DNA from: Candidatus Methanomethylophilaceae archaeon
GTDB lineage: Archaea; Thermoplasmatota; Thermoplasmata; Methanomassiliicoccales; Methanomethylophilaceae
NCBI GenBank assembly: GCA_944320485.1
Contig: CALUHQ010000069.1
Location: 30,099 to 94,098, forward strand
Length of the DNA: 64,000 nucleotides
Direction of reading: 5' to 3'
The position numbers and the translations under genes were made by a program. Position 1 is the stretch's first letter; the number at the start of each line of letters is the position of its first letter. Below are positions 42,672 through 50,807 of this stretch, piece by piece. The notes under the pieces are model-generated. The model was given only the letters and a program-made list of their open reading frames with translations. It ran no database searches and was not told where the DNA came from.

Positions 42672-42726
42672 TCTATGGAGATTACGGACAATCTCCTTAT
42701 TATCGGACGAGAGCGATTCCAGGCTC

Positions 42727-43656
42727 GTGCAAGACATCGTAGCCGAGACAGCCGAGAGCATCCGCAACATGACCATCCGCGGCGCGGGCAGGATAGCCCG
42801 TGCCGGCGCAGGGGCGATCGGGGCGTTCGCCGAGGGGTACACAGGGAACACCCTGGAGGGGTTCAGGACAGACCTGGATGAAGCGGTCCGCACCATCCTC
42901 GCGTCCCGCCCCACCGCGGTGTCGCTGTGGAACGGCGTGCACTCCACCATCAGGGACGTGGACTCGTCGTCATCGGTCGACCAGGCGAGGGAGTCCGTCA
43001 TACGCAACGCCGCAGACTTCTGCGCGAGGTCGGAGAAGGCCGTTGAGACCATCGCCCGCATAGGCGCCAAGAGGATCGAGGACGGCGACACCGTCATGAC
43101 CCACTGCAACAGCAGCGCGGCCGTCGGGGTGATAGAGGAGGCCCACCGCCAGGGCAAGGAGTTCAGGGTGTTCGCCACCGAGTCCCGTCCCTGGAGGCAG
43201 GGGATCCTGACGGTGACCCAGCTCGCCGAGGCCGGGGTCGATGTGACGCTGATCATCGACAGCGCTGTGCGCTACGTGATGAACGACACCGACAAGGTGT
43301 TCGTCGGCGCCGACACGATAACGTCCCACGGCGCGGTCATCAACAAGATCGGCACCTCCCAGCTCGCCCTGGCCGCACATGAGGCCAGGACCCAGTTCTA
43401 CGTCTGCGGGGAGACGTACAAGTTCTCCCCCATGACCATGGCGGGAGACATGGTGGAGATTGAGGAGAGGGAGACGTCGGAGGTCGTGGGCCCCGGGGAG
43501 ATCCCCGATTCTGTGAAGATCTACAACCCCGTGTTCGACAGCACCCCGGCGCAGTACATAGACGCCATCATCACGGAGGTGGGAATGGTCCCGCCGACGG
43601 CGGTCTACAGCATCATGGTGCGCCAGCTCGGAGACGCGGTGTTCTACAAGGAATGA
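42727..43656 (+). CDS. Ribose-1,5-bisphosphate isomerase
   Basis: 309 residues from GTG 42727, which matches the family N-terminus (…IRNMTIRGAGRIARAGA); longer in-frame readings run back into the RNase III gene. It belongs to the eIF2B-like e2b2 family. The active-site region is RIEDGDTVMTHCNSSAAVGVIEEA (catalytic Cys), with later GADTITSHGAVINKIGTSQLAL carrying the conserved Asp. It converts ribose-1,5-bisphosphate from AMP phosphorylysis into ribulose-1,5-bisphosphate for RuBisCO, whose gene follows after 6 bases. Confidence 0.92.
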   Translation: MQDIVAETAESIRNMTIRGAGRIARAGAGAIGAFAEGYTGNTLEGFRTDLDEAVRTILASRPTAVSLWNGVHSTIRDVDSSSSVDQARESVIRNAADFCARSEKAVETIARIGAKRIEDGDTVMTHCNSSAAVGVIEEAHRQGKEFRVFATESRPWRQGILTVTQLAEAGVDVTLIIDSAVRYVMNDTDKVFVGADTITSHGAVINKIGTSQLALAAHEARTQFYVCGETYKFSPMTMAGDMVEIEERETSEVVGPGEIPDSVKIYNPVFDSTPAQYIDAIITEVGMVPPTAVYSIMVRQLGDAVFYKE

Positions 43657-43662
43657 GGAGCG

Positions 43663-44904
43663 ATGACTATGGAGAACTACTCTTATCTGCATCTGGGGGA
43701 GCCAAGCGACCCCGACAAGAACGTGGTGTGCACCTACAGGGTGACCACCGACCTGCCAATCGAGAAGGCCGCCGAGGCAATAGCGGCGGAGCAGTCCACC
43801 GGGACGTGGACCGGCATCTCCACCTTGGACCATTCGATCTTCGAGACCCTCGGTGCGAGGATCACATCGATCGACGGGGACATCGTGGTGGCGGAGTTCC
43901 CCGCCGAGGACTTCAGCATAGAGGTGGGATCCGTCCCGCAGATCCTCAGCGTCATAGCGGGCAACCTCTTCGGCCTCGGCGCCCTCAAAGGGGTCAGGCT
44001 GGAGGACGTGACCTTCCCGCCCAGCATCCTCGAGCAGTTCAAGGGCCCGAAGTTCGGCGCCAAGGGGATCAGGGAGCGCCTCGGGCGCCCCGAGAAGCCC
44101 CTGGTGGGAACCATTGTGAAGCCCAAGATCGGGCTCTCCCCGGAGAGGACAGCCGAGTACGTCTACGAGGCCGGGTCCGGCGGGCTGACCAACTCCAAGG
44201 ACGACGAGACCCTGGTGGACCAGGCGTTCTGCCCCATCGAGGACAGGACCGTGAAGGTCGCCGAGGCCCTGGACAGGCTCGAGGAGGAGGGCCACCTGAT
44301 GATGCACGCCGTGAACGTCAGCACCCGTCCTGACAGGATCGTGGAGCTGGCAGAGAAGGTGCAGGGATGGGGCGCCCGCGAGATAATGGTGGATGTCATC
44401 ACCTGCGGATTCGGGGCGGTCCAGGCCATCGCCGAGGACCCGTCCATCAAGGTGCCGATCCACGTACACCGCACGATGCACGGTGCGTTCACCAAGGACC
44501 CCCGCCACGGGGTCGCCATGCTCCCCCTGACCAAGCTCGTCAGGATGGTGGGCGGGGACGCGCTCCACATAGGCACCCTCGGCGTCGGCAAGATGACCGG
44601 GGCGAAGGCCGACGACGGCAACCTGGAGGCGTGCCTCGGCGACGACGTGCCGTACAAGCAGGTCATGCCGGTGTGCTCCGGAGGGGTCCATCCCGGACTG
44701 GTCGGGGAGATCGTCAGGCGTGCCGGCACGAATGTACAGATACAGGCAGGCGGAGGGGTCGCCGGCCATCCCGGAGGCGTCCGCGCAGGTGCCATGGGGA
44801 TGAGCCAGGCGGTCGACGCGGCGTTCCTGGGCGTACCCGCGGAGGAGTACGCCAAGGACCACGCCGAGCTCGCCGCAGCACTCGAGAAATGGGGATCGAT
44901 ATGA
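43663..44904 (+). CDS. rbcL: Form III ribulose-1,5-bisphosphate carboxylase
   Basis: 413 residues, the size of archaeal form III large chains. It carboxylates ribulose-1,5-bisphosphate to two 3-phosphoglycerates in AMP metabolism. Catalytic residues are in place: Glu43 (EQSTGTWT), Lys153 (IVKPKIG), the carbamylated-lysine block Lys179-Asp180-Asp181-Glu182, His269 (HVHR), loop-6 Lys310 (LGVGKM) and Ser339 (VCSGGVHPG). The residues before Lys179 read GGLTNSK instead of the usual GG(x)DF(x)K, an odd substitution beside the active site. The stop overlaps the AMP phosphorylase start (ATGA). Confidence 0.95.
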   Translation: MTMENYSYLHLGEPSDPDKNVVCTYRVTTDLPIEKAAEAIAAEQSTGTWTGISTLDHSIFETLGARITSIDGDIVVAEFPAEDFSIEVGSVPQILSVIAGNLFGLGALKGVRLEDVTFPPSILEQFKGPKFGAKGIRERLGRPEKPLVGTIVKPKIGLSPERTAEYVYEAGSGGLTNSKDDETLVDQAFCPIEDRTVKVAEALDRLEEEGHLMMHAVNVSTRPDRIVELAEKVQGWGAREIMVDVITCGFGAVQAIAEDPSIKVPIHVHRTMHGAFTKDPRHGVAMLPLTKLVRMVGGDALHIGTLGVGKMTGAKADDGNLEACLGDDVPYKQVMPVCSGGVHPGLVGEIVRRAGTNVQIQAGGGVAGHPGGVRAGAMGMSQAVDAAFLGVPAEEYAKDHAELAAALEKWGSI

Positions 44905-46412
44905 AGCTGATTGTGAAGAACTACGACATAGACGCCTCGGAGCCGACGGTGCTCCTGCACGACAACGACTGCCTGGAGATCGGCGTGAAGGAGAACGACC
45001 GCGTCAGCATCACCGGGTCCAGGTCCGCCGTGGCTCTGGTGAGCCGCTCCGACACCCTGGTGGAGGAGGGGACCGTCATGATGCCGGCCGCCCTGCTGGA
45101 GAGGTGCGGCGTCACCGACGGCGGGGAGGTCAACGTCGTCTACTGCCAGAATCCGGATTCCGTCAGGTCCATCCGCAGGAAGATGGACGGGGAGAAGCTC
45201 TCCAAGGAGGAGATCGAGTCCATAGTCACGGACATCCTGAACAACAAGCTCTCCAAGATCGAGATATCCGCATGGCTCACCGCCCTGTACATCAACGGGA
45301 TGGACATCGACGAGATCGCCGATTTCACGAAGGCCATGGCCAACACAGGGGACATCATCGAGTTCGAGAGGCAGCCCGTCTTCGACTTCCACAGCCTCGG
45401 AGGGGTGCCTGGGAACAAGATCACGCCCATCGTGGTCTCCATCGTCGCCGCTGCCGGGATCATGATCCCGAAGCTCTCGTCCCGTGCCATCAGCAGCGCC
45501 TGCGGCACGTCGGATTTCGTAGAGACGTTCTGCAACGTCGAGATGGACGCCGATTCGCTGAAACGCGTGTCCGAGGAGGTCGGAGGAGTGTTCGCATGGG
45601 GAGGCGCCATGAACCTCGCCCCCGTGGACGACATGGTCATCAAGATCGAGCACCCCCTCGGCATCAACCCGAGGGCGCAGATGCTGGCGTCCATCATGAG
45701 CAAGAAGGTGGCCGTCGGGGCCACTCACCTGCTGGTGGACATCCCCACCGGGTCCGGCACGAAGGTTCCGACCATAGAGGTCGCCAGGGCCTACGCCCGC
45801 GACCTGATGGACCTGGGCGAGAAGCTGGACATGCACGTGGAGTGCGCCATCACATACGCCGACCAGCCCGTCGGGAACGCCGTCGGACCCAACCTGGAGG
45901 CCAGGGAGTGCATCAGGATCCTGGAGGGCAACAAGCATCCCGCCAGCGTCGTCGAGAAGGCGTGCGACTGCGCGGGCATCATCCTGGAGATGGCCGGCAT
46001 CCCCAACGGTTCCGCCAGGGCCAGGGAGATCCTCGACTCAGGGGAGGCCCACAAGAAGTTCATGGAGATCGTCGTCGCCCAGGGCGGGAGGCCCGACCTG
46101 AAGTCCGACGACCTCGTCCCCGGGCAGTACTCCGAGGACATCATAGCCACCAAGTCCGGGTACATCCACTCCATCCACAACAAGGACGTCGTGGCCATCG
46201 CCAAGGCCGCCGGCGCTCCCAACGACAAGGGCGCCGGCCTGATGATCTACCTAAAGAAGGGCCAGAGGGTCGAGGCGGGGGAGAAGCTGTTCACCATCTA
46301 CGCCGACAACGAGGCCAAGCTCAGGCGCGCCAGGGAGACGGCGATGAAGTACCCGCCCATGGACATCGAGGGGATGCTCATCAAGAGGGTCTCGTCGGTG
46401 CCGGTCAGATGA
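44901..46412 (+). CDS. deoA: AMP phosphorylase
   Basis: 503 residues, starting at ATG 44901 inside the RuBisCO stop. It phosphorolyses AMP (and CMP, UMP) to the base and ribose-1,5-bisphosphate. The archaeal N-terminal domain (about 1-85), FDFHSLGGVPGNKITPIVVSIVAAAG, SSRAISSACGTSDFVETFCNVEMDA and SKKVAVGATHLLVDIPTGSGTKV are visible. With the isomerase and RuBisCO it completes the AMP-to-3-phosphoglycerate route in one operon. A paralogue lies at 24852-26357. Confidence 0.95.
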   Translation: MKLIVKNYDIDASEPTVLLHDNDCLEIGVKENDRVSITGSRSAVALVSRSDTLVEEGTVMMPAALLERCGVTDGGEVNVVYCQNPDSVRSIRRKMDGEKLSKEEIESIVTDILNNKLSKIEISAWLTALYINGMDIDEIADFTKAMANTGDIIEFERQPVFDFHSLGGVPGNKITPIVVSIVAAAGIMIPKLSSRAISSACGTSDFVETFCNVEMDADSLKRVSEEVGGVFAWGGAMNLAPVDDMVIKIEHPLGINPRAQMLASIMSKKVAVGATHLLVDIPTGSGTKVPTIEVARAYARDLMDLGEKLDMHVECAITYADQPVGNAVGPNLEARECIRILEGNKHPASVVEKACDCAGIILEMAGIPNGSARAREILDSGEAHKKFMEIVVAQGGRPDLKSDDLVPGQYSEDIIATKSGYIHSIHNKDVVAIAKAAGAPNDKGAGLMIYLKKGQRVEAGEKLFTIYADNEAKLRRARETAMKYPPMDIEGMLIKRVSSVPVR

Positions 46413-47182
46413 GGCGCAGACTCTACTTCACGGTGGACGCGGACCGCGACGCGAACATCCCGATCCCGGGGAGCGTCGCGGCCGGGTCCATCGACCGCGG
46501 TTCCGGCACGGCACCGCGGTTCTCCTCCTCGGAGAGGGGGATGGCCGTCCTGGCGGACCTGCTGGACGACATCGGTATACGCGGTACGTTCTTCGTCGAG
46601 GGCCGCACCGCCGAGATGACCGATTGCTCCGTGCTGTCAGGCCTCTGCATCGGTCTCCACGGGTACGACCACGAGGACCTCCTGGGGAGGGAGACGGGCA
46701 TCGTCCCCGATGTGGAGGACGTGCTACGGAAGGGCTTCGAGGCCGTCTCGGACCGTCTGTCGGCACCCACATGCTTCAGGGCGCCGTACATGTCCGCGGA
46801 CGACCGCGTCCTGGATGTGGTGAGGTCGCTGGGCATACGCGACGACTCGTCTTTCTACACCGAGGTCGGCGGACCCTCCGAAGCCTATGGCATTGGCGGT
46901 GTCACCGAGCATCCGGTGCCAAAGGCGAGGGACCGGAACGGCAGGGTCATAGCGGCCTATCTGTGGCCGATGCACGAGGGCCGCAGGGCGCCGGAGGACT
47001 ACATCTCCATGGCCGAGGGCATGGACGAGCTGGTTCTCGCCACGCACACCTGGCACATGGTCGAGACCAGGGAGGGCGGCGTCATGGACGATGCCTGGGT
47101 CTCTGGGAACTCGGACCGTGTCAGACAGGTCCTGGAGGGGATCCTGGACCTGGGTTTCGAGGCCTGTGCGATAGGGCGTTGA
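46409..47182 (+). CDS. Polysaccharide deacetylase (NodB-like) family protein
   Basis: 257 residues, ATG 46409 overlapping the AMP phosphorylase stop. NodB-homology motifs are TVDADRDAN near the start (catalytic and metal Asp), GTFFVEG, the metal-binding HGYDHEDL (about 89-96), CFRAPYMSADDR and the late LATHTWHM. No signal peptide is visible, so it acts inside the cell. Members remove N-acetyl groups from sugars or hydrolyse related amides. Why it is coupled translationally to the AMP pathway is unclear. Confidence 0.85.
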   Translation: MRRRLYFTVDADRDANIPIPGSVAAGSIDRGSGTAPRFSSSERGMAVLADLLDDIGIRGTFFVEGRTAEMTDCSVLSGLCIGLHGYDHEDLLGRETGIVPDVEDVLRKGFEAVSDRLSAPTCFRAPYMSADDRVLDVVRSLGIRDDSSFYTEVGGPSEAYGIGGVTEHPVPKARDRNGRVIAAYLWPMHEGRRAPEDYISMAEGMDELVLATHTWHMVETREGGVMDDAWVSGNSDRVRQVLEGILDLGFEACAIGR

Positions 47183-47504
47183 TCTAAGGATGAAGCAACA
47201 GCACTTGTTCGATAACGTTTCCAACAAGCCGTGGCCATCGGTCAGAATCGTTGGGATCCATCGCCGGCCTCCTCGATACGAGATTTACATCGAAGGATGT
47301 CCGGATTTAACAGTTTATAAAATAATATATAACAATTGCATATATGCAACACCTGGCAAGATTTAAGGAGCCGTACGATTCGCACGTGACAAGACTTAAG
47401 GGGTCACCCCCCCAACCTCACAAGATTTGAGGAAGTCCCAATGTCGGTGCTGGATGGTTGGAAAGTGGTTTTGATTTCGGGTCCGGATGGGTCCGGATGG
47501 GACG
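47183..47504. other. 322-base convergent intergenic region with promoter-like and repeated sequence
   Basis: This region lies between two converging genes and has no obvious gene. It contains a strong AT-rich stretch, tttataaaataatatataac (47314-47333), and a 14-bp perfect palindrome ttgcata-tatgcaa (47336-47349). Three imperfect 13-base direct repeats follow, gcaagatttaagg, acaagacttaagg and acaagatttgagg (47356, 47389, 47420; period 31-33). A short frame from ATG 47441 runs antisense into the next gene but is not convincing. Confidence 0.6.
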
Positions 47505-48767
47505 TCACGCGGACGACCCGATGTCGTGGCAGCGCTCCGGTTCCGGGATCCTGGAGACGACCACCAGGAGCAGGAACCCGACGATGAACAGGATGACCAG
47601 GGACAGTATCCCCAGGGACATGCTGCCGGTGACCTGGCTGATCGCCGAGACCATGAACGTCCCCATGAACGAGGCCCCCTTGCCGAAGATGTCCATGAGT
47701 CCGAAGAACTCCCCGGACTTCTCCGGTGGGATTATCCTGGAGAAGTATGACCTGGACATGGCCTGTATGCCGCCCTGGAACATCCCGACGCAGATGGCCA
47801 GAACGAAGAACTGCGTCATGTTGTCCATCACGGATGCGTATATCGTGATGCAGGCGTATGCGAGGATGCAGACCATCAGCAGCCTGATGACGTTTCTCCC
47901 CCGGGCGAGCCTTCCGAAGGCTATCGTGCAGGGGAAGGCGACCACCTGGGTGACCAGCAGGGCGACCAGGAGCATGGTGGTGTCCAGCCCGATCGCCTCG
48001 CCGTACGCCGTGGCCATCTCTATGATGGTGTAGACCCCGTCGATGAAGAAGAAGAACGCGATGAGGAACACGAACGCCTTCTTCTCGGACCTGGCGTTCC
48101 TCACGGTGGACGCCAGCATCCTGAACGCGTTGAGGGAGGACTCCCTGCCCTCGACGTGGTGCGTCTGCCTGTACCTCCTGAGCAGGGGTACGGCGAAGAC
48201 CGTCCACCACGCGGCGATGATGACCAGCGAGACCGTCATTGCCGTCCCCATGGTGATGCCGAAGGAGTCGCAGCCGAGGATCAGGACCAGGCAGATGACG
48301 AACGGTACGCAGCTCCCGATGTACCCCCATGCGTATCCCAGGGCTGATACGGTGTGCATGCTGTGCGGAGCCGACACGTCCACCAGCATGGAATCGTAGA
48401 GCACCAGGCTCAGGGAGTATCCCAGCCTCGTTATCACGAGGACGATCAGGAACACGAGCCATTCGTTCACGAACCCGAGCACAGCGCAACCGATGACGCC
48501 GACCGCCAGGACGCAGGAGAACAGCCTGATCTTCATCCCCCTCCTGTCGGAGACGGCCCCGAGGAACGGTCCCATCAGCGCAACCAGCACCGTGGCTATG
48601 GATGCCGCGTACCCCCAGTAGGCCAGGTAGTCGACGGAGCTCAGGTCCTCCCCCGCTATGGAGTTGAAGTAGATCGGGATGATGGTGGACAGCATCAGCG
48701 TGAACGCGGAGTTGCCCACGTCGTAAAGGACCCAGGACCTCTCGGTCCCGGTCAGCTTGAGAGACAT
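47505..48767 (-). CDS. MFS permease, UMF1/Atg22-like
   Basis: 420 residues with about twelve transmembrane segments. The N-terminus WVLYDVGNSAFTLMLSTIIPIYF is the hallmark of the UMF1/Atg22-like branch of the major facilitator superfamily, and GAVSDRRGMKIRLF is the cytoplasmic loop 2-3 motif. Substrate is unknown; yeast Atg22 exports amino acids from the vacuole. The start ATG 48767 has ggag upstream and lies 6 bases after the phospholipase-like gene, forming a two-gene operon. Confidence 0.88.
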   Translation of the reverse strand: MSLKLTGTERSWVLYDVGNSAFTLMLSTIIPIYFNSIAGEDLSSVDYLAYWGYAASIATVLVALMGPFLGAVSDRRGMKIRLFSCVLAVGVIGCAVLGFVNEWLVFLIVLVITRLGYSLSLVLYDSMLVDVSAPHSMHTVSALGYAWGYIGSCVPFVICLVLILGCDSFGITMGTAMTVSLVIIAAWWTVFAVPLLRRYRQTHHVEGRESSLNAFRMLASTVRNARSEKKAFVFLIAFFFFIDGVYTIIEMATAYGEAIGLDTTMLLVALLVTQVVAFPCTIAFGRLARGRNVIRLLMVCILAYACITIYASVMDNMTQFFVLAICVGMFQGGIQAMSRSYFSRIIPPEKSGEFFGLMDIFGKGASFMGTFMVSAISQVTGSMSLGILSLVILFIVGFLLLVVVSRIPEPERCHDIGSSA

Positions 48768-48772
48768 CTCCT

Positions 48773-49573
48773 TCACTCCACGCCGAAGGTCCTGTCGAAG
48801 CGCGCCGGAAGTTCCTCCGTGCGTCCGTCCAGGTAGTCGTGCAGGTCGCCGATCAGCGTGACGGCCAGCCCAACCGCGCCGTCGTAGAGCTCCTTGAGCC
48901 TCGCGTTGCTCCCGTCGCAGCGCGGGTCGCCCTCGGCGTTCAGAATCAGGCCGACCATGTCGTCGTAGTTCCCTGACTTCCTGAGCGTCCTGATGATGAG
49001 GCGCCTCTTCAGCCATCCCGGGCAGACCAGCAGGGAGTTGTACCTCAGCATGTCCTCCAGCGCGGCCCTGACCTGTCCGGGCGTCACATCGGGGAAGAAC
49101 GCCGCGATGACCTCCGCGTTCGCATCCGTGGGATGGATGTGAGGGACCAGGTCCTGCCTCACGGGGTCCTTGCCGTCCTCCACCAGGAGCATCCTGTCGA
49201 ACTCGCCCTCGATCTTGGTGTGGGCGATGCCGCTCTCCTGGATCCGCTCCTCGATGTAGGGATGGCAATTGCTGTCGAGGGCGAAGTGGCATACGAAGCC
49301 GTACAGGTACGCCTCGCCCGCCGCGCGGTCCGCCATACCGGCGAGACGTTCGCGGGCGGGTCCGAAGAACTCCCTCCCCGGCCTGTCGTGCATGGAGAAA
49401 CCTATCCTGCTGACGGGGTTCCTGTGCAGGGCGTCGTAGTAGAACAGGATGTCCGGCCCGTGCAGGCCGATGTCGTACAGCTCCCTGTGCCCTTCGATCG
49501 CCGAGCGTAATCCTGGGTCCAGTCTCTCGAGGACCTCCTTCCCGAATCTGTAGTGCGCGTATGTGGACGGCAT
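48773..49573 (-). CDS. Zinc-dependent phospholipase C-like protein
   Basis: 266 residues. The pattern MPSTYAHYRFGKEVL...GLHGPDILFYY...MHDRPG...YGFVCHFALDSNCHPYIEE (about 1-110) matches the zinc-dependent phospholipase C family, whose His and Asp residues bind zinc. No signal peptide is visible, so its substrate may be intracellular. It is probably a phosphodiesterase acting on lipid or other phosphate esters. It is the first gene of an operon with the UMF1 permease. Confidence 0.82.
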   Translation of the reverse strand: MPSTYAHYRFGKEVLERLDPGLRSAIEGHRELYDIGLHGPDILFYYDALHRNPVSRIGFSMHDRPGREFFGPARERLAGMADRAAGEAYLYGFVCHFALDSNCHPYIEERIQESGIAHTKIEGEFDRMLLVEDGKDPVRQDLVPHIHPTDANAEVIAAFFPDVTPGQVRAALEDMLRYNSLLVCPGWLKRRLIIRTLRKSGNYDDMVGLILNAEGDPRCDGSNARLKELYDGAVGLAVTLIGDLHDYLDGRTEELPARFDRTFGVE

Positions 49574-49699
49574 TCTGAATCACCGGGTTCGTGCGATCAC
49601 GCTCAGGGCGAGGTGCGATATGATGGCTGTCGAATGACTATACATCCGGCTAGAGAGTCTATATAGAAAGGGGTTGAAGGTGTTTGTGCAGGGCTCGGC

Positions 49700-50803
49700 T
49701 CACTCGCTGAAGTATCCGCGGATCTCGGCCATCCTGGCGACCTGGCCGACGTGGAACGGGCAGGTGTCGTCGCAGTGGCCGCAGGCGGTGCATGCGTCCG
49801 CCCTCACAGCCAGGTTGGCGTAGTGGTCGGCCGCAAGCCTGTCCCCCGTCCTCGCAAGGTCGTAGTACTTGTTTATCAGGCCGATGTCCAGACCGGCGGG
49901 GCAGGGCCGGCAGTGGTTGCAGTAGATGCACTTCCCCTCCGCGTCCGGCGGGGCGAAGTCCCCGATGACGGAGTAGTCTCTCTCCTCGGGGGAGGAGTCC
50001 AGGTACGACAGGGCGCCCTCGAGGTCCCTGCGGTCCCTGATCCCGGCGAGGACGGTGACGACGCCGGGTCTGTCCAGGGCGTACTGGATGCACTGCGTGG
50101 TGGTCAGGGACCTTCCGAACGGGGACAGGGACGCGTCGACGAGCTGGCCGCCTCCGAAGGCCTTCATGACGGAGATCCCCACACCCTCCGAGAGGCATCT
50201 GCGGTAGAGGTCCGCCCTCTCGTCCACCTCGCCGTAGGCGTACTCCCCCTTCCTGTAGTCGAAGGCAGGGTTGATGCTGAACATCACCATGTCGACTATC
50301 CCCGAGTCCAGGGCCCTCTGGGCGACCGAGGGGGTGTGGGTCGATATCCCTATGTGGCGCACGGTGCCCTCGTCCTTCAGTTCCTGGATGTACTCCACCG
50401 TGCCGTTCCCCCACTCCTCGTCGAGCGCCTCCGGCTCATCGATGCAGTGTATGAAGCCGTAGTCGATGTAGTCGGTGCCCACCTTCGCCATCTGCCAGGC
50501 AACGGACCTCCTGATGCTCTCGAGTCCGTAGACCCTGCCGTATGCGCCGGTGGCGTAGTCCGCCCCGAAGTGCATCTGGAGCATGGCCTCCTCGCGCCTG
50601 CCCCTCAGTGCCTTTCCGAAGGCCTCGAAGGTGAGGCCGTCGGCCGCGGCCAGGTCGAAGTAGTTGACCCTGCTGTCCAGCGCCATGGTCACGGCCTTGG
50701 CCGTCTCCTCAGCTCCGGCGGGCCCGTTGGAGCTGGTGCCGACGCCGATGACGCTGACCTCGTCCCCGGTCCTGCCGACCTTCCTGTACAGCATCTCGGC
50801 CAT
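49700..50803 (-). CDS. Aldo/keto reductase-ferredoxin fusion, catalytically degenerate
   Basis: 367 residues: an AKR barrel (about 1-275) followed by a 2[4Fe-4S] region (CIYCNHCRPCP and CTACGHCDDTCP). The AKR tetrad is eroded. The block that should read D-T-A-x-x-Y is FDLAAADG, so the catalytic Tyr is Asp. The Lys strand reads MLQMHFGAD without Lys, while the His (FIHCIDE) is kept. It is likely a non-reductase binding or electron-transfer protein derived from its intact neighbour. It is cotranscribed, 4 bases downstream of the intact AKR. Confidence 0.85.
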   Translation of the reverse strand: MAEMLYRKVGRTGDEVSVIGVGTSSNGPAGAEETAKAVTMALDSRVNYFDLAAADGLTFEAFGKALRGRREEAMLQMHFGADYATGAYGRVYGLESIRRSVAWQMAKVGTDYIDYGFIHCIDEPEALDEEWGNGTVEYIQELKDEGTVRHIGISTHTPSVAQRALDSGIVDMVMFSINPAFDYRKGEYAYGEVDERADLYRRCLSEGVGISVMKAFGGGQLVDASLSPFGRSLTTTQCIQYALDRPGVVTVLAGIRDRRDLEGALSYLDSSPEERDYSVIGDFAPPDAEGKCIYCNHCRPCPAGLDIGLINKYYDLARTGDRLAADHYANLAVRADACTACGHCDDTCPFHVGQVARMAEIRGYFSE

Positions 50804-50807
50804 CGGC

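Noticed and set aside
42619..42726. Longer ribose-1,5-bisphosphate isomerase starting within the RNase III gene
   Set aside because: The extra 36 residues do not match the family N-terminus and would overlap the end of RNase III by about 50 bases.
47356..47432. Three repeats with about 32-base period as a degenerate CRISPR
   Set aside because: Units are only 13 bases, imperfect and too few, with no leader or cas gene nearby.
47441..47605. Short ORF of about 54 codons antisense to the end of the MFS gene
   Set aside because: It has a weak Shine-Dalgarno but overlaps a real gene for most of its length and has no recognisable sequence.
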